A DNA stretch of 64,000 bases from an uncultured Lachnospiraceae bacterium. Its GTDB lineage: Bacteria; Bacillota; Clostridia; Lachnospirales; Lachnospiraceae. The stretch is from NCBI GenBank assembly GCA_910577175.1, contig CAJTLU010000016.1:1-64000 (forward strand), given 5' to 3'. Below are positions 16,984 through 25,184 of the stretch, piece by piece. The position numbers were made by a program, and so were the translations under genes. The number at the start of each line of letters is the position of its first letter. Positions within the stretch are counted from its first letter, which is position 1. The notes under the pieces were generated by a model. The model was not told the origin of the DNA, did no database searches, and was given only the letters and a program-made list of their open reading frames with translations.

Positions 16984-18234
16984 CTACAGCCAATTCATGC
17001 ACTTTTCAAACACTACCTTCTTTTCTCCCCTTTCTATTGTTCCGATTTCATAACACGCATAAAACTGATGGATATGCTTCATAACGGCAGCAGTATCCCT
17101 CCGGGACACCACCAAGTTAAAGCCCACGCCGCAGTTAAACGTCCGCAGCATTTCTTCATCGCTGATATTCCCGCTGTTTTTGATGTACTTGAATATATTC
17201 AGGGTTTTTATTTTCGATAAATCGATTCTGGCACTTAACCCGTCCGGAATCACCCGGCACAGGTTCCCTTCTATCCCGCCTCCGGTAATATGCGCCATTC
17301 CATGGATACCCTCCCTGCCAGACAACCCCCTGATTGCTTTATAATAAGGCGTATGCGGCTTCATAATCTGCTCTATAAAGGTCAAGCCGTCTATTTTATC
17401 CAGCTTTATTTGCGGCATTTTATCCATCAGTAAACGGACTAACGAATACCCGTTGGTATGCAGCCCGTTTGAAGCAACTGCCAGAACGGCGTCCCCTTCT
17501 TCTATTGCAGAGCCGTCAATCACCTTTGATTTTTCAACAATCCCGGCAATACTTGAGGTAAGCACATAAACTCCCGGTTCTACCACCAACGGCTGTATGG
17601 AGGTTTCACCGCCTACCAGAGCACATTCATTCAGCCTGCATGCCTCTGACACGCCTTTTACCAGTGTTTTAATGGTATCCTTTTCCGCATTTCCACATAC
17701 AATCGTGTCCAACACCGCCAAAGGCCTTGCCCCCATGACTACAATATCATTTACCAGATGATTCACCATATCGTGACAGATGGATTCCGTATACCCGTAC
17801 TCCATGGCAAGCTTCTGCTTGGAGCCCGGCTCTTCCGATTTTAATACCAGTACCGGATGTTTCATCTCCGGGAAATGAATATCATACAGCGACGCAAACG
17901 GTCCCAGTCCGTTTAAAACACGCTTATCACTTGTTTCGAGATACCTTGACATTTCCTTCTTTATCGTATCCGTATAAGTAATATCAATTCCCGCCTTACT
18001 ATAAGATAAGCCCTCCGTATCCCTTTCACTCCCGGCTAAAATCTCATCTGCCGATACATTTAATACAATTGCCAGATCTCTCAATATCTCGATATTCGGA
18101 TATGCTATCCCGTTCTCCCACTTCGATATTGCCTGAAATGAAACATTCAGCTTATCTGCAAGCTGCTGCTGCGTCAACCCGAGTGCCTTGCGCTTGTCCA
18201 TTATAAAACTTCCAACTTTTCTACTGTCCAGCAT
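16984..18234 (-). CDS. XRE helix-turn-helix fused to a PurM (AIR synthetase)-like domain
   Basis: 416 aa. Residues about 6-65 are a textbook XRE DNA-binding domain (LTQQQLADKLNVSFQAISKWE). Residues about 76-410 are a full-length PurM/AIR-synthase-like domain. HDMVNHLVNDIVVMGARPL, CALVGGETS, ASNGLHTNGYSLVR and HITGGGIEGNLCR align by eye with PurM. The usual DGVGTKLKLA phosphate-binding segment reads EEPGSKQKLA (134-143), so the key Asp is lost. No other purine gene is nearby. I infer a transcription regulator that uses a PurM fold as a ligand sensor, though residual enzyme activity is not excluded. GGAGG precedes the ATG. Confidence 0.85.
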   Translation of the reverse strand: MLDSRKVGSFIMDKRKALGLTQQQLADKLNVSFQAISKWENGIAYPNIEILRDLAIVLNVSADEILAGSERDTEGLSYSKAGIDITYTDTIKKEMSRYLETSDKRVLNGLGPFASLYDIHFPEMKHPVLVLKSEEPGSKQKLAMEYGYTESICHDMVNHLVNDIVVMGARPLAVLDTIVCGNAEKDTIKTLVKGVSEACRLNECALVGGETSIQPLVVEPGVYVLTSSIAGIVEKSKVIDGSAIEEGDAVLAVASNGLHTNGYSLVRLLMDKMPQIKLDKIDGLTFIEQIMKPHTPYYKAIRGLSGREGIHGMAHITGGGIEGNLCRVIPDGLSARIDLSKIKTLNIFKYIKNSGNISDEEMLRTFNCGVGFNLVVSRRDTAAVMKHIHQFYACYEIGTIERGEKKVVFEKCMNWL

Positions 18235-18258
18235 AGGAACTACCTCCGTTTTTGTTTT

Positions 18259-18288
18259 ATAATAGCTTACACCAAAGTCCTTCTACAA
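18259..18288 (-). promoter_or_regulatory. Possible promoter of the XRE-PurM/GNAT/DUF1848 unit
   Basis: On the minus strand TTGTAG (18288-18283), an 18-bp spacer and TATTAT (18264-18259), about 25 bp before the start codon. The match is moderate. The short distance would allow autoregulation by the XRE domain. Confidence 0.4.
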
Positions 18289-18385
18289 TAACCAAGTAAG
18301 AGAATTTATTGTCCGGATTCAACCGGTGGTTGAGCAGCTGATATTACGCCGGGGGCTATTTTACCTGCCTTATTTTTCTATTTTC

Positions 18386-19153
18386 CTATCGCTTCCGGTA
18401 ATGGCCTCTCCCGTTAAATTCAAGTATCCCTTTATCCCGGAGCAGTTGCAGCTGCTGGCGGATTTTATCCTTTATATGATGATTTTCCGGATGCTTTTCC
18501 GCCAATTGTGTCTCAAACGCATACATCTGCTTCAATGTAAAATCGCGACCCTCTATTTTATTTACACAGCGCAGGACATCCAGAATCCATCCTCTGGCGT
18601 CCAGCCGGTATTCACGGAGAAATACTGTCCCTCTGACCATGGAAAGAACCTCCTTCGTTTTCCGGATTTGCCCGTCCCTTACAAGAAAGATACGACCCTC
18701 CTGCGGAATATCCCTTAAAAGAATATTACACCCGGTCCAGCCTGCACGCCTTGCCGACGCTGCAAGCGGCCTCCTTTTCTCAATTACCCCGGCAGAAAAG
18801 AAATGCTTCGGCACCAGAATAAGGTTTTTTACCTGTAAATCCGCTTTTCCATACTGTAAAAAGAAAAAATTCGGGTTATTTACAGCCTCTATACGCTCTA
18901 TCATAGCGGTATATGCACCGCCGTTTATCTTATTCCGTATTGTAGTTTTCTTACTCTTCAGTTCATACTCCTCGGCACATTCCGGACAGAAAAAATCTGC
19001 AACCGGCCTGTTATTTTCAAAACGATTGATATGAGGCGCTCCGCAATACGGACAAAACAAAGCCTGCTTTGCCCAGCTTTCCGTAATGACGCGCATCCTT
19101 TGCGAAGGACTCCGGTACTGCTCCGCTACACTCTCATCCATCTGTAAATTCAT
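18386..19153 (-). CDS. dpnC: DpnI-family methyl-directed restriction endonuclease
   Basis: 255 aa, the usual DpnI length, colinear by eye with DpnI throughout (ENNRPVADF, NPNFFFLQY, ARRAGWTGCNI, KIRQQLQLLRDKGI). It should cut GATC only when the adenine is methylated. The N-terminal PD-(D/E)xK domain has D53, E64 and K66 with a structural zinc site C34/C37/C56/C59. The C-terminal winged helix (about 185-255) is the second methyladenine reader. All key residues are intact, so it is probably active. No methyltransferase is adjacent, as expected for a type IIM enzyme. It should destroy Dam-methylated incoming DNA, and implies the host chromosome is not GATC-methylated. Confidence 0.93.
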   Translation of the reverse strand: MNLQMDESVAEQYRSPSQRMRVITESWAKQALFCPYCGAPHINRFENNRPVADFFCPECAEEYELKSKKTTIRNKINGGAYTAMIERIEAVNNPNFFFLQYGKADLQVKNLILVPKHFFSAGVIEKRRPLAASARRAGWTGCNILLRDIPQEGRIFLVRDGQIRKTKEVLSMVRGTVFLREYRLDARGWILDVLRCVNKIEGRDFTLKQMYAFETQLAEKHPENHHIKDKIRQQLQLLRDKGILEFNGRGHYRKR

Positions 19154-19215
19154 TTTACTGCCACACCTTTCGCCCTTACTGCTCTTCTGTTATTTTTGTA
19201 AATCCTTATTCTCTA

Positions 19216-19848
19216 TTATCTCCTATCCTCTTCACCTCTAAAAACCCTCTGAAAAAATTCCAAAAAACCATCCTCAACCGCAACCTGATCCAATTTCTCT
19301 GCCGGTAAATCATAAAAGTATTGTCCGGTTTTTCTATCCATCGATATACTATCTAACGGAAAGCCCTTTTTCCTGATTGCACTGTGCGGCGTATCCGTCA
19401 AAATAAACTGTTCGCTTTCCATCGACGGCTCCATCGCTTCATAAATCCGGTTTTCATCCATTACAAAACAGATTGCATTTTTGTATCTTGCGGTGAGATT
19501 TCCATATTGCTTCGCCAAACTGGAATAATATTCTAACATTTGCTCATCGGATAAATAATTCCCATTGACCGTGCGCACATGCACACCCGGCTGGATTTCC
19601 TCCGGCACACCATCAAAATACAAGCCGGAATCACAGGAAAATACAGGCATCTGGAACGCCTTATAATATGCTACGGCCTTCTGCCTGGCATTTTCAAGAG
19701 GTGTATTCCCGTCCTCGGGTACTACAGGAATCGTGGCTCCCTCTGCTTTTAAATCATGCAACCCTATCAGTTCTATCCCTAACTTTTCAAGTCTCCGTTT
19801 CATTGCATCCAGCTTTGCCGGATTCCCTGTTCCATAGAGTAATTTCAT
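19216..19848 (-). CDS. Second HAM1/RdgB-family protein, divergent
   Basis: 210 aa. It starts MKLLYGTGNPAKLDAMKRRL, matching the HAM1 substrate loop, and has FSCDSGLYFDGV where RdgB has ADDSGLEVD. One of the two acidic residues is replaced by Cys and a longer mid-section is inserted (about 95-150). It therefore belongs to the broad non-canonical purine NTP pyrophosphatase superfamily but may have another substrate. It stands alone between rpsI and the DpnI gene with a weak Shine-Dalgarno. It is clearly different from the canonical rdgB at 871-1458. Confidence 0.8.
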   Translation of the reverse strand: MKLLYGTGNPAKLDAMKRRLEKLGIELIGLHDLKAEGATIPVVPEDGNTPLENARQKAVAYYKAFQMPVFSCDSGLYFDGVPEEIQPGVHVRTVNGNYLSDEQMLEYYSSLAKQYGNLTARYKNAICFVMDENRIYEAMEPSMESEQFILTDTPHSAIRKKGFPLDSISMDRKTGQYFYDLPAEKLDQVAVEDGFLEFFQRVFRGEEDRR

Positions 19849-19992
19849 TTTCGAATCTTCTCTTTCTTATATTTGTGTGAGAGACGAATGCCATACTCCG
19901 GCACATGAATACCGGAGCCAAGACAGCACTGCTTGTTCTATTTTCCATACTGTATCAGGTCCACTGACAAAAGAAAATAATTTCCGGCTATT

Positions 19993-20026
19993 AAAGAAAA
20001 CCCCCGGAAATACTGGATTTCCGGGG
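19993..20026 (-). terminator. Intrinsic terminator after rpsI
   Basis: A perfect 10-bp stem: CCCCGGAAAT (minus strand 20026-20017 pairing with 20011-20002) with a 5-nt loop, followed by GTTTTCTTT. It lies 30 bp downstream of the rpsI stop and closes the rplM-rpsI unit. Confidence 0.88.
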
Positions 20027-20055
20027 TATATCTCTTTCCCATTCCGGGCGTGCAA

Positions 20056-20448
20056 TTATCTCTTACTGAACTGCGGCGCACGTCTTGCAGCCTTTAAGCC
20101 GTACTTCTTTCTTTCCTTCATACGAGGGTCTCTTGTTAAGAAGCCGGCCTTCTTTAATGCCGGACGGTAATCAGCATCTGCCTGCAGCAGGGCACGGGAA
20201 ATGCCATGCCGGATAGCGCCTGCCTGACCGGTGAAGCCACCGCCGCGTACATTGACAAGAACGTCAAACTTGTCAGCGGTCTCAGTTAATACAAGCGGCT
20301 GACGAACGATAAGCTTTAAGGTCTCCAGACCGAAATACTTGTCGATATCTCTCTTATTAATCGTTACCTTACCGGTTCCCGGTAAGAGGTATACTCTGGC
20401 AATACTGCTCTTTCTTCTGCCAGTACCATAATATCTTGCTTTCGCCAT
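20056..20448 (-). CDS. rpsI: 30S ribosomal protein S9
   Basis: 130 aa, full length. It begins AKARYYGTGRRKSSIARVYL and ends with the basic tail PQFSKR that reaches the P-site tRNA. GGTGQAGAIRHG-type residues (GFTGQAGAIRHGISRAL) are conserved. It follows rplM by 24 bp and an intrinsic terminator follows it. This is the standard rplM-rpsI operon of bacteria. Confidence 0.97.
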   Translation of the reverse strand: MAKARYYGTGRRKSSIARVYLLPGTGKVTINKRDIDKYFGLETLKLIVRQPLVLTETADKFDVLVNVRGGGFTGQAGAIRHGISRALLQADADYRPALKKAGFLTRDPRMKERKKYGLKAARRAPQFSKR

Positions 20449-20472
20449 TTTTATTTCCTCCTTTCGACCTGA

Positions 20473-20907
20473 TTAAAACTTAATTTCTAATGCTTCCGGC
20501 TTCTGTGCAGCATGCGGATGCTCAGCGCCTGCGTATACATGTAACTTCGTAATCATGCTTCTTCCTAACGGTCCCTTCGGAAGCATGCCCTTTACTGCAA
20601 GCGTAATAACCTCGGTCGGCTTCTTATCCAGCATTTCCTTTAAGGTCGTCTCTCTCATTCCGCCCGGATAATCAGAGTGATTAAAATAAATCTTCTGCTC
20701 CAGCTTCTTACCGGTTACCTTTACCTTTTCTGCATTTACAACGATAACATTGTCACCGGTGTCAAGGAACGGGGTGTAGGTCGGCTTGTTCTTGCCTCTT
20801 AAAATCTTGGCGATTTCAGAGGAGAGGCGGCCTAACGTCTGTCCCTGTGCATCGATTACATACCATTTTCTTTCGATGGTAGCCGGACTTGCCATAAAAC
20901 TCTTCAT
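20473..20907 (-). CDS. rplM: 50S ribosomal protein L13
   Basis: 144 aa from the ATG at 20907 (protein start KSFMASPATIERKWYVIDA). AAGGAGGA lies 7 bp upstream, whereas an in-frame ATG at 20949 has no ribosome-binding site. Conserved LGRLSSEIAKILRGKNKPTY and GMLPKGPLGR identify L13, an early assembly protein of the large subunit. It is the first gene of the rplM-rpsI unit, with its own strong promoter at 21000-21028. Confidence 0.96.
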   Translation of the reverse strand: MKSFMASPATIERKWYVIDAQGQTLGRLSSEIAKILRGKNKPTYTPFLDTGDNVIVVNAEKVKVTGKKLEQKIYFNHSDYPGGMRETTLKEMLDKKPTEVITLAVKGMLPKGPLGRSMITKLHVYAGAEHPHAAQKPEALEIKF

Positions 20908-20993
20908 AGCGTTTCCTCCTTCATTCATTTCAAACTTCATTCTATTCAATCATGGTCAGCTTCCGCTGACAATGCGGAATAACCTTACCAACG
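20908..20993 (-). promoter_or_regulatory. rplM 5' leader with hairpin (possible L13 leader)
   Basis: The roughly 85-nt untranslated leader contains a perfect hairpin GTCAGC-GGAA-GCTGAC (20970-20955). L13 leaders that bind the encoded protein are known in Bacillota. Whether this one belongs to that class cannot be decided by eye. Confidence 0.4.
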
Positions 20994-20999
20994 TTTCGT

Positions 21000-21028
21000 A
21001 TTATAACGGCTGCCCGGAGTAAAGTCAA
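21000..21028 (-). promoter_or_regulatory. Promoter of rplM-rpsI
   Basis: On the minus strand -35 TTGACT (21028-21023), a 17-bp spacer and a perfect -10 TATAAT (21005-21000). An A/T-rich stretch upstream (21035-21120) could act as an UP element. The rest of the 21029-21258 spacer holds no gene. Confidence 0.88.
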
Positions 21029-21258
21029 GCGTTTTTCAAGGATTATTTTAACTTTTTTAAATTTTTCTCCCTTTTCATTTGTAAAAATCATTTTTCAAAT
21101 TATTTTTCTTAGTGATTTTTCATTTTTGTAAGGATATGCCTTGAATCTGACTGGTACTTTTGCCCGGTTTTCTCCTTTTGAAGTCCTTGCCTCTGCCTCC
21201 CAAGGTCCGCATCTGCTTTCTGCTTTTTACCTTTTGCTCCGTGTTCCCGGCTTCCCGC

Positions 21259-22056
21259 TTATTCTGCGGCTAACGGGCTCCGCGTTTCCCTTTGCTCCCT
21301 CCACATCTGCTCCGGGTCGGGAAAATATTCGATTTTTACCAGCATTAGTCCCTTTGCCGGTGCAGTCGGTCCCGCCGCTTCGCGGTTCCTTGCCTCAATC
21401 ATTTCTTTGATTTCCTCCGGCTTTTTCCGGTGCTCTCCCACCAAAAGGAGCGTTCCTGCGATAATCCGCACCATATTGTAAAGAAATCCACTCCCACTCA
21501 CGCGGATGGTAATCAAATGTCCGTCCTCTTCTACCTCCAGCGAGTAAATAGTGCGCACATGGTCCGGTACTTGTGCCTTGACGGAGCAGAAGCTAGTAAA
21601 GTCATGCTCCCCAAGAAAATATTGCGCTGCCTCCCGCATAGCCGCCACGTCTAAGGCATGATAAACGAAATGCGTATAACCCCGGTTAAAGGGTTGGATA
21701 AAGTCCGCATTCCAGATTTTATATTCATAGGTCTTTTTACTGTCCCATTTCCTCGGATGAAACTCCGGCGTCACCTCAAAGGAGCGCTGGATTACAATGT
21801 CCTCCGGCAGACTGTGGTTTAAGGCATAGCAGAGCTTTTCCGCCGGCATCCGGGTATTAGTATCAAACACCGCTGCGTTTCCCATAGCATGCACACCCGA
21901 ATCGGTACGGCTTGCACCGATGACTGTAATCTCCTCTTTTAGCAGACGGGACAATTCACGGTTCAGTACCTCTTCCACCGTAAGCGCATTCGGCTGAATC
22001 TGCCAGCCGCAGTATTTTGTTCCGTCATATGCTACAATCAACATAATCCGCCGCAT
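21259..22056 (-). CDS. truA: tRNA pseudouridine(38-40) synthase
   Basis: 265 aa. It isomerises uridines 38-40 of the tRNA anticodon arm. The catalytic Asp is D52 in GASRTDSGVHAMGN, and SGSGFLYNMVRIIAGTLL and the C-terminal KGLMLVKIEY are family motifs. The ATG at 22056 is chosen because AGGAGGG precedes it; an in-frame GTG at 22119 would add 21 residues unlike the family. In many Bacillota truA sits between ecfT and rplM, but here three unrelated genes separate it from ecfT. Confidence 0.95.
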   Translation of the reverse strand: MRRIMLIVAYDGTKYCGWQIQPNALTVEEVLNRELSRLLKEEITVIGASRTDSGVHAMGNAAVFDTNTRMPAEKLCYALNHSLPEDIVIQRSFEVTPEFHPRKWDSKKTYEYKIWNADFIQPFNRGYTHFVYHALDVAAMREAAQYFLGEHDFTSFCSVKAQVPDHVRTIYSLEVEEDGHLITIRVSGSGFLYNMVRIIAGTLLLVGEHRKKPEEIKEMIEARNREAAGPTAPAKGLMLVKIEYFPDPEQMWREQRETRSPLAAE

Positions 22057-22146
22057 CCATGCCCTCCTTCCTGTCAGCTGCCTGTCTAAAGCAAAAAGTT
22101 TGTTTGCAAATTCGTGCACTCCGCCCCTGCATTATCCTCCCGGAAA

Positions 22147-22764
22147 TCACAGCAGCGCTGTCTGCAAAAGCTTTTCATAGGTCTCTGCCGTTATATGCCT
22201 CTTTAACAACGGCATTGCTTCCTCATACTCATTGACGGCAGTCCCATAGGTATCCGTCTTTGTAATGGAAAAACCAAAATCATTATATAGCTTGATTGCC
22301 TTGTAAGAACAAGGCTGCGTATGCAGATAAATTTTCTGCCCTTTTGCAAAGCGCTCAAATAGTTTCATTACCTGCGTAATCAGCATTCTCGCATAGCCGT
22401 TTCCCGCATAGGCATCGTCTACGGCAAGCCAGTGCAGGACAGGAACCCTTTCTCCGTTTTTTTGCTCAAACCATGCCATACAGGTGCCTATGTATCTGCC
22501 GGTCTCCTGCTCCTTCAAAAAAAGGCAGCGCTCTGATAACTCCTGCTGTCTGGCCCCGTAGCGCTCCATAAAACAGGCGGCAGCATCGGACACGGAAGCC
22601 TCCGAAAACTCCCCCGCCGCCTTTTGTACCTTTGCCCAGACCGTCTCCATACCCTCTTTATAAAATACTGCCTCTACGCCGGACGGCAGCTCCAGATAGG
22701 CAGACTTGTCAATCCGGTCACAGCGCATAATAATACTTTTATATTCTATCGACGCATCTATCAT
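22147..22764 (-). CDS. GNAT family N-acetyltransferase
   Basis: 205 aa. The acetyl-CoA binding loop is VDDAYAGNGYARMLITQVM (about 136-154), followed by IYLHTQPCSYKAIKLYNDFGF, the usual last part of the fold. The N-terminal third is more variable. The substrate is unknown. GGGGGAG precedes the ATG. It is the last of three accessory genes between ecfT and truA. Confidence 0.82.
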   Translation of the reverse strand: MIDASIEYKSIIMRCDRIDKSAYLELPSGVEAVFYKEGMETVWAKVQKAAGEFSEASVSDAAACFMERYGARQQELSERCLFLKEQETGRYIGTCMAWFEQKNGERVPVLHWLAVDDAYAGNGYARMLITQVMKLFERFAKGQKIYLHTQPCSYKAIKLYNDFGFSITKTDTYGTAVNEYEEAMPLLKRHITAETYEKLLQTALL

Positions 22765-22829
22765 TCCCTGACTCCCCCTTTCACCGCGTAATATTTCAAA
22801 GTGATTGCTATCTGACTTGTAATTAAAAG

Positions 22830-23165
22830 CTACTCATCTTTTGGTCTGGGACCATTTGGCAGAGGTTTTCCATTTTTATCCCGGTTAATAGGAGTTGCCT
22901 TAAGATGAAACTGTATACATCCATCAGCGCATGGTATATTTATTTCATATTTTTCTTTTTCACCTCGATATGTAAAATCACCGCCACATCGAATAACTTC
23001 ACACCATGTGTATACTTTTATCATTGTTTTAGGACACATTCCAGCAGGACATTCATAGGAAAAGACGAATTTATCTCCTTTTTCCAATCCAAGCCGACAG
23101 TGTCCTGCTTTTCCCTCTATTGCTGTCAATTCAAATTGCCAATCTTCAGTACACCATTTTTGCAT
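22830..23165 (-). CDS. TIGR04076-type small cysteine-rich protein
   Basis: 111 aa from the ATG at 23165, which has GGAGGTTAGT upstream; the 45 residues encoded farther upstream in frame are rejected. Residues include GHCRLGLEKGDKFVFSYECP followed by AGMCPKTMIKVYTWC, and a later RCGGD and PCADGCIQF. The Cys and Gly pattern matches TIGR04076 proteins as I remember them. The function is unknown; the cysteines could bind metal or form a redox site. Confidence 0.7.
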   Translation of the reverse strand: MQKWCTEDWQFELTAIEGKAGHCRLGLEKGDKFVFSYECPAGMCPKTMIKVYTWCEVIRCGGDFTYRGEKEKYEINIPCADGCIQFHLKATPINRDKNGKPLPNGPRPKDE

Positions 23166-23253
23166 ACTAACCTCCAATGTTAATATCAATAATCTGCTCA
23201 ATAAATTCTGGTTTATATGTTTGCAATTTAACACGCATATAAAATACAAAACC

Positions 23254-24255
23254 TCAAGCCAGCCAATTCCTGATTTGCTCCGTCTTTGTCCGGTACGCAT
23301 ACAGCTCCTTTATCGTTCCACTGACCTGCTCTTCTCCCAGTCTGACCTCTTCCTCGTCCGACGCCTCTTGCCCCAGGGCGCGTTTCAGATTATATTCCAG
23401 CCAGCCAAGCATTCCACCGGAAGCTCCGGCAAATACCGCCGTCCATTCTGCCCTTGACAAATCCATATGCTTTTCATAGGCTTTTACGATAGCTTCAAAA
23501 AAGCTGCGTCTGAGACCGCCCTGCCCGTCGTCTGCCCAATAATTGATGACCTCTAAAAGCTCCTGATACGGATTGACATATCCTGCTGCTTCCCAGTCAA
23601 TCACCACCGGCTCCGTGCCGTTCCACATTACATTTTTCGGGTCAAGGTCCCTGTGGCTGATTACAAGCTTCTGTGCAAGTACAGCCTGTGCGTCATGCGC
23701 TTCCTGATTCCATGCCCGGATATCCGGGATAGCTGCCTCATACTGCGAAAGCCATGGATTCGTCTGCGCCTTCTGCTCCTTTGCCTTTTGTAAGAGGTTC
23801 TCCCAGTCATACAGAGGGACGGCTTCCTCCTCCGGCTCCATCCCGTCGCACGTGATATTCCTCTGGTGCATCTTCCCTAAAATCGTTCCAATAGCCGCAC
23901 AGTGCTTTTCGTTGATTTCTCCCGGAAATACGGAAGCCCCGTCAACCCAGCGAAATACCATGTAAAAGCCCCCATCCAGCGGATGGACCTGCCTCCCGTT
24001 CCACTCCAGTGCTACCGCCGCTGGAATGTCTTTGGAAAAGATGGCAGCCGCTTTTTCAGAATGTATCATATTCTGCAAAGCTTCCGGTCTTTTCATAATC
24101 CCGTCATCCAGCACCTTGACCGCAAATACTCCGTCCGGGGTGACAACGCGGTACATCTTATGCAGCAGACCGCCCTTTACCGCAACAGGAGCTTCCAATA
24201 CTTCTCCTAAAGAAAGCTCCTTCATCAGTTTTTCTATTTGTATCCTGTAATTCAT
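23254..24255 (-). CDS. Aminoglycoside phosphotransferase-fold kinase
   Basis: 333 aa from the ATG at 24255, which has GAGG 6 bp upstream; a GTG four codons earlier overlaps that site. The protein-kinase-like fold is shown by the N-lobe lysine segment FAVKVLD (about 44-50), the catalytic loop ISHRDLDPKNVMW (199-211, Asp 203) and the metal-binding VIDWEAAG (D220). Many such APH-family members phosphorylate sugars, choline or antibiotics, so resistance should not be assumed. It lies between ecfT and TIGR04076. Confidence 0.87.
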   Translation of the reverse strand: MNYRIQIEKLMKELSLGEVLEAPVAVKGGLLHKMYRVVTPDGVFAVKVLDDGIMKRPEALQNMIHSEKAAAIFSKDIPAAVALEWNGRQVHPLDGGFYMVFRWVDGASVFPGEINEKHCAAIGTILGKMHQRNITCDGMEPEEEAVPLYDWENLLQKAKEQKAQTNPWLSQYEAAIPDIRAWNQEAHDAQAVLAQKLVISHRDLDPKNVMWNGTEPVVIDWEAAGYVNPYQELLEVINYWADDGQGGLRRSFFEAIVKAYEKHMDLSRAEWTAVFAGASGGMLGWLEYNLKRALGQEASDEEEVRLGEEQVSGTIKELYAYRTKTEQIRNWLA

Positions 24256-24377
24256 TTCTTTCCTCACTTAACTTTCCTTTTCTTCTCTTTTCCTCTTCTT
24301 AAGAGGCTTCTGCATAAAGTACAGCAGTCCGGGTATAGCAGATTCTTCCGGACAGGAAGACGCTTGCGGACGGCACA

Positions 24378-25184
24378 TTACCGGAATAAGAATCCGCTTC
24401 CGATGACCGTCCCGAGATACGCAAATAAAATAAGGTAGGCTGCCGCGTCTCTCTTCTGATAGCGTAACGGCTTCATCTTCGTGCGCCCGTCCCCGCCGTG
24501 ATAACAACGCGCCTCCATGGCAAGGGCAAGGTCATTGGCACGGCGGAAAGCGGAAACAAACAGTGGTACTAAAAGAGGCACCAGCGCCTTTGCACGCTGT
24601 AACAGCCTTCCGCTTTCAAAATCCGCACCTCTTGCCTGCTGTGCCTTCATAATTTTGTCCGTTTCCTCAATCAGAATCGGAATAAACCGCAGGGCAATCG
24701 ACATCATCATCGCAATCTCATGGACCGGAACCCGGATTTTTTTCAGGAAGCCAAGTCCCTTTTCCAGACCGTCCGTCATCTGGTTCGGCGTGGTAGTAAA
24801 CGTCATAAGAGAAGAGCCGATTACTAAAAGCACAAGGCGCACTGCCATCAGCGCCGCCATAATCACACCCTCGTCATAAATATGGATAATCCAAAAGGAG
24901 AAAACCTCTTCCCCGTTTCTAGTCAGCAGCAGGTTAAATAGTAATGTAATCAGCAAAAGGAAAAACACCGGACGGAGTCCCCGCACAATATAACGGAACG
25001 GCACCTTGGAGAGCTTTATGACACAGCCTACAAACACCGTCGCAATCACATAACCCAGATATCCCGAAAACACAAACAGAGAAATCAGAAAAAGCATCGT
25101 CCCGGAAAGCTTTACCCGCGGGTCCAGCCGGTGTATGGGCGAGTCTACAGGATAATACTGCCCGATGGTAATATCACGAATCAT
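24378..25184 (-). CDS. ecfT: ECF transporter transmembrane subunit EcfT
   Basis: 268 aa, about five to six membrane helices. The coupling-helix signature AQQARGADFESG and the second AMEARCYHGG are present; these dock onto the two ATPases. It scaffolds vitamin-uptake complexes with interchangeable S components encoded elsewhere. Its ATG overlaps the ecfA2 stop by 4 bp. The gene begins IRDITIGQYYPVDSPIHRLDPR, typical of the group II shared EcfT of Bacillota. Confidence 0.95.
   Translation of the reverse strand: MIRDITIGQYYPVDSPIHRLDPRVKLSGTMLFLISLFVFSGYLGYVIATVFVGCVIKLSKVPFRYIVRGLRPVFFLLLITLLFNLLLTRNGEEVFSFWIIHIYDEGVIMAALMAVRLVLLVIGSSLMTFTTTPNQMTDGLEKGLGFLKKIRVPVHEIAMMMSIALRFIPILIEETDKIMKAQQARGADFESGRLLQRAKALVPLLVPLFVSAFRRANDLALAMEARCYHGGDGRTKMKPLRYQKRDAAAYLILFAYLGTVIGSGFLFR

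Noticed and set aside
23254..24255. Calling the APH-fold gene an antibiotic-resistance gene
   Set aside because: The fold is shared by many metabolic kinases, and no subclass-specific motif for aminoglycosides is visible.
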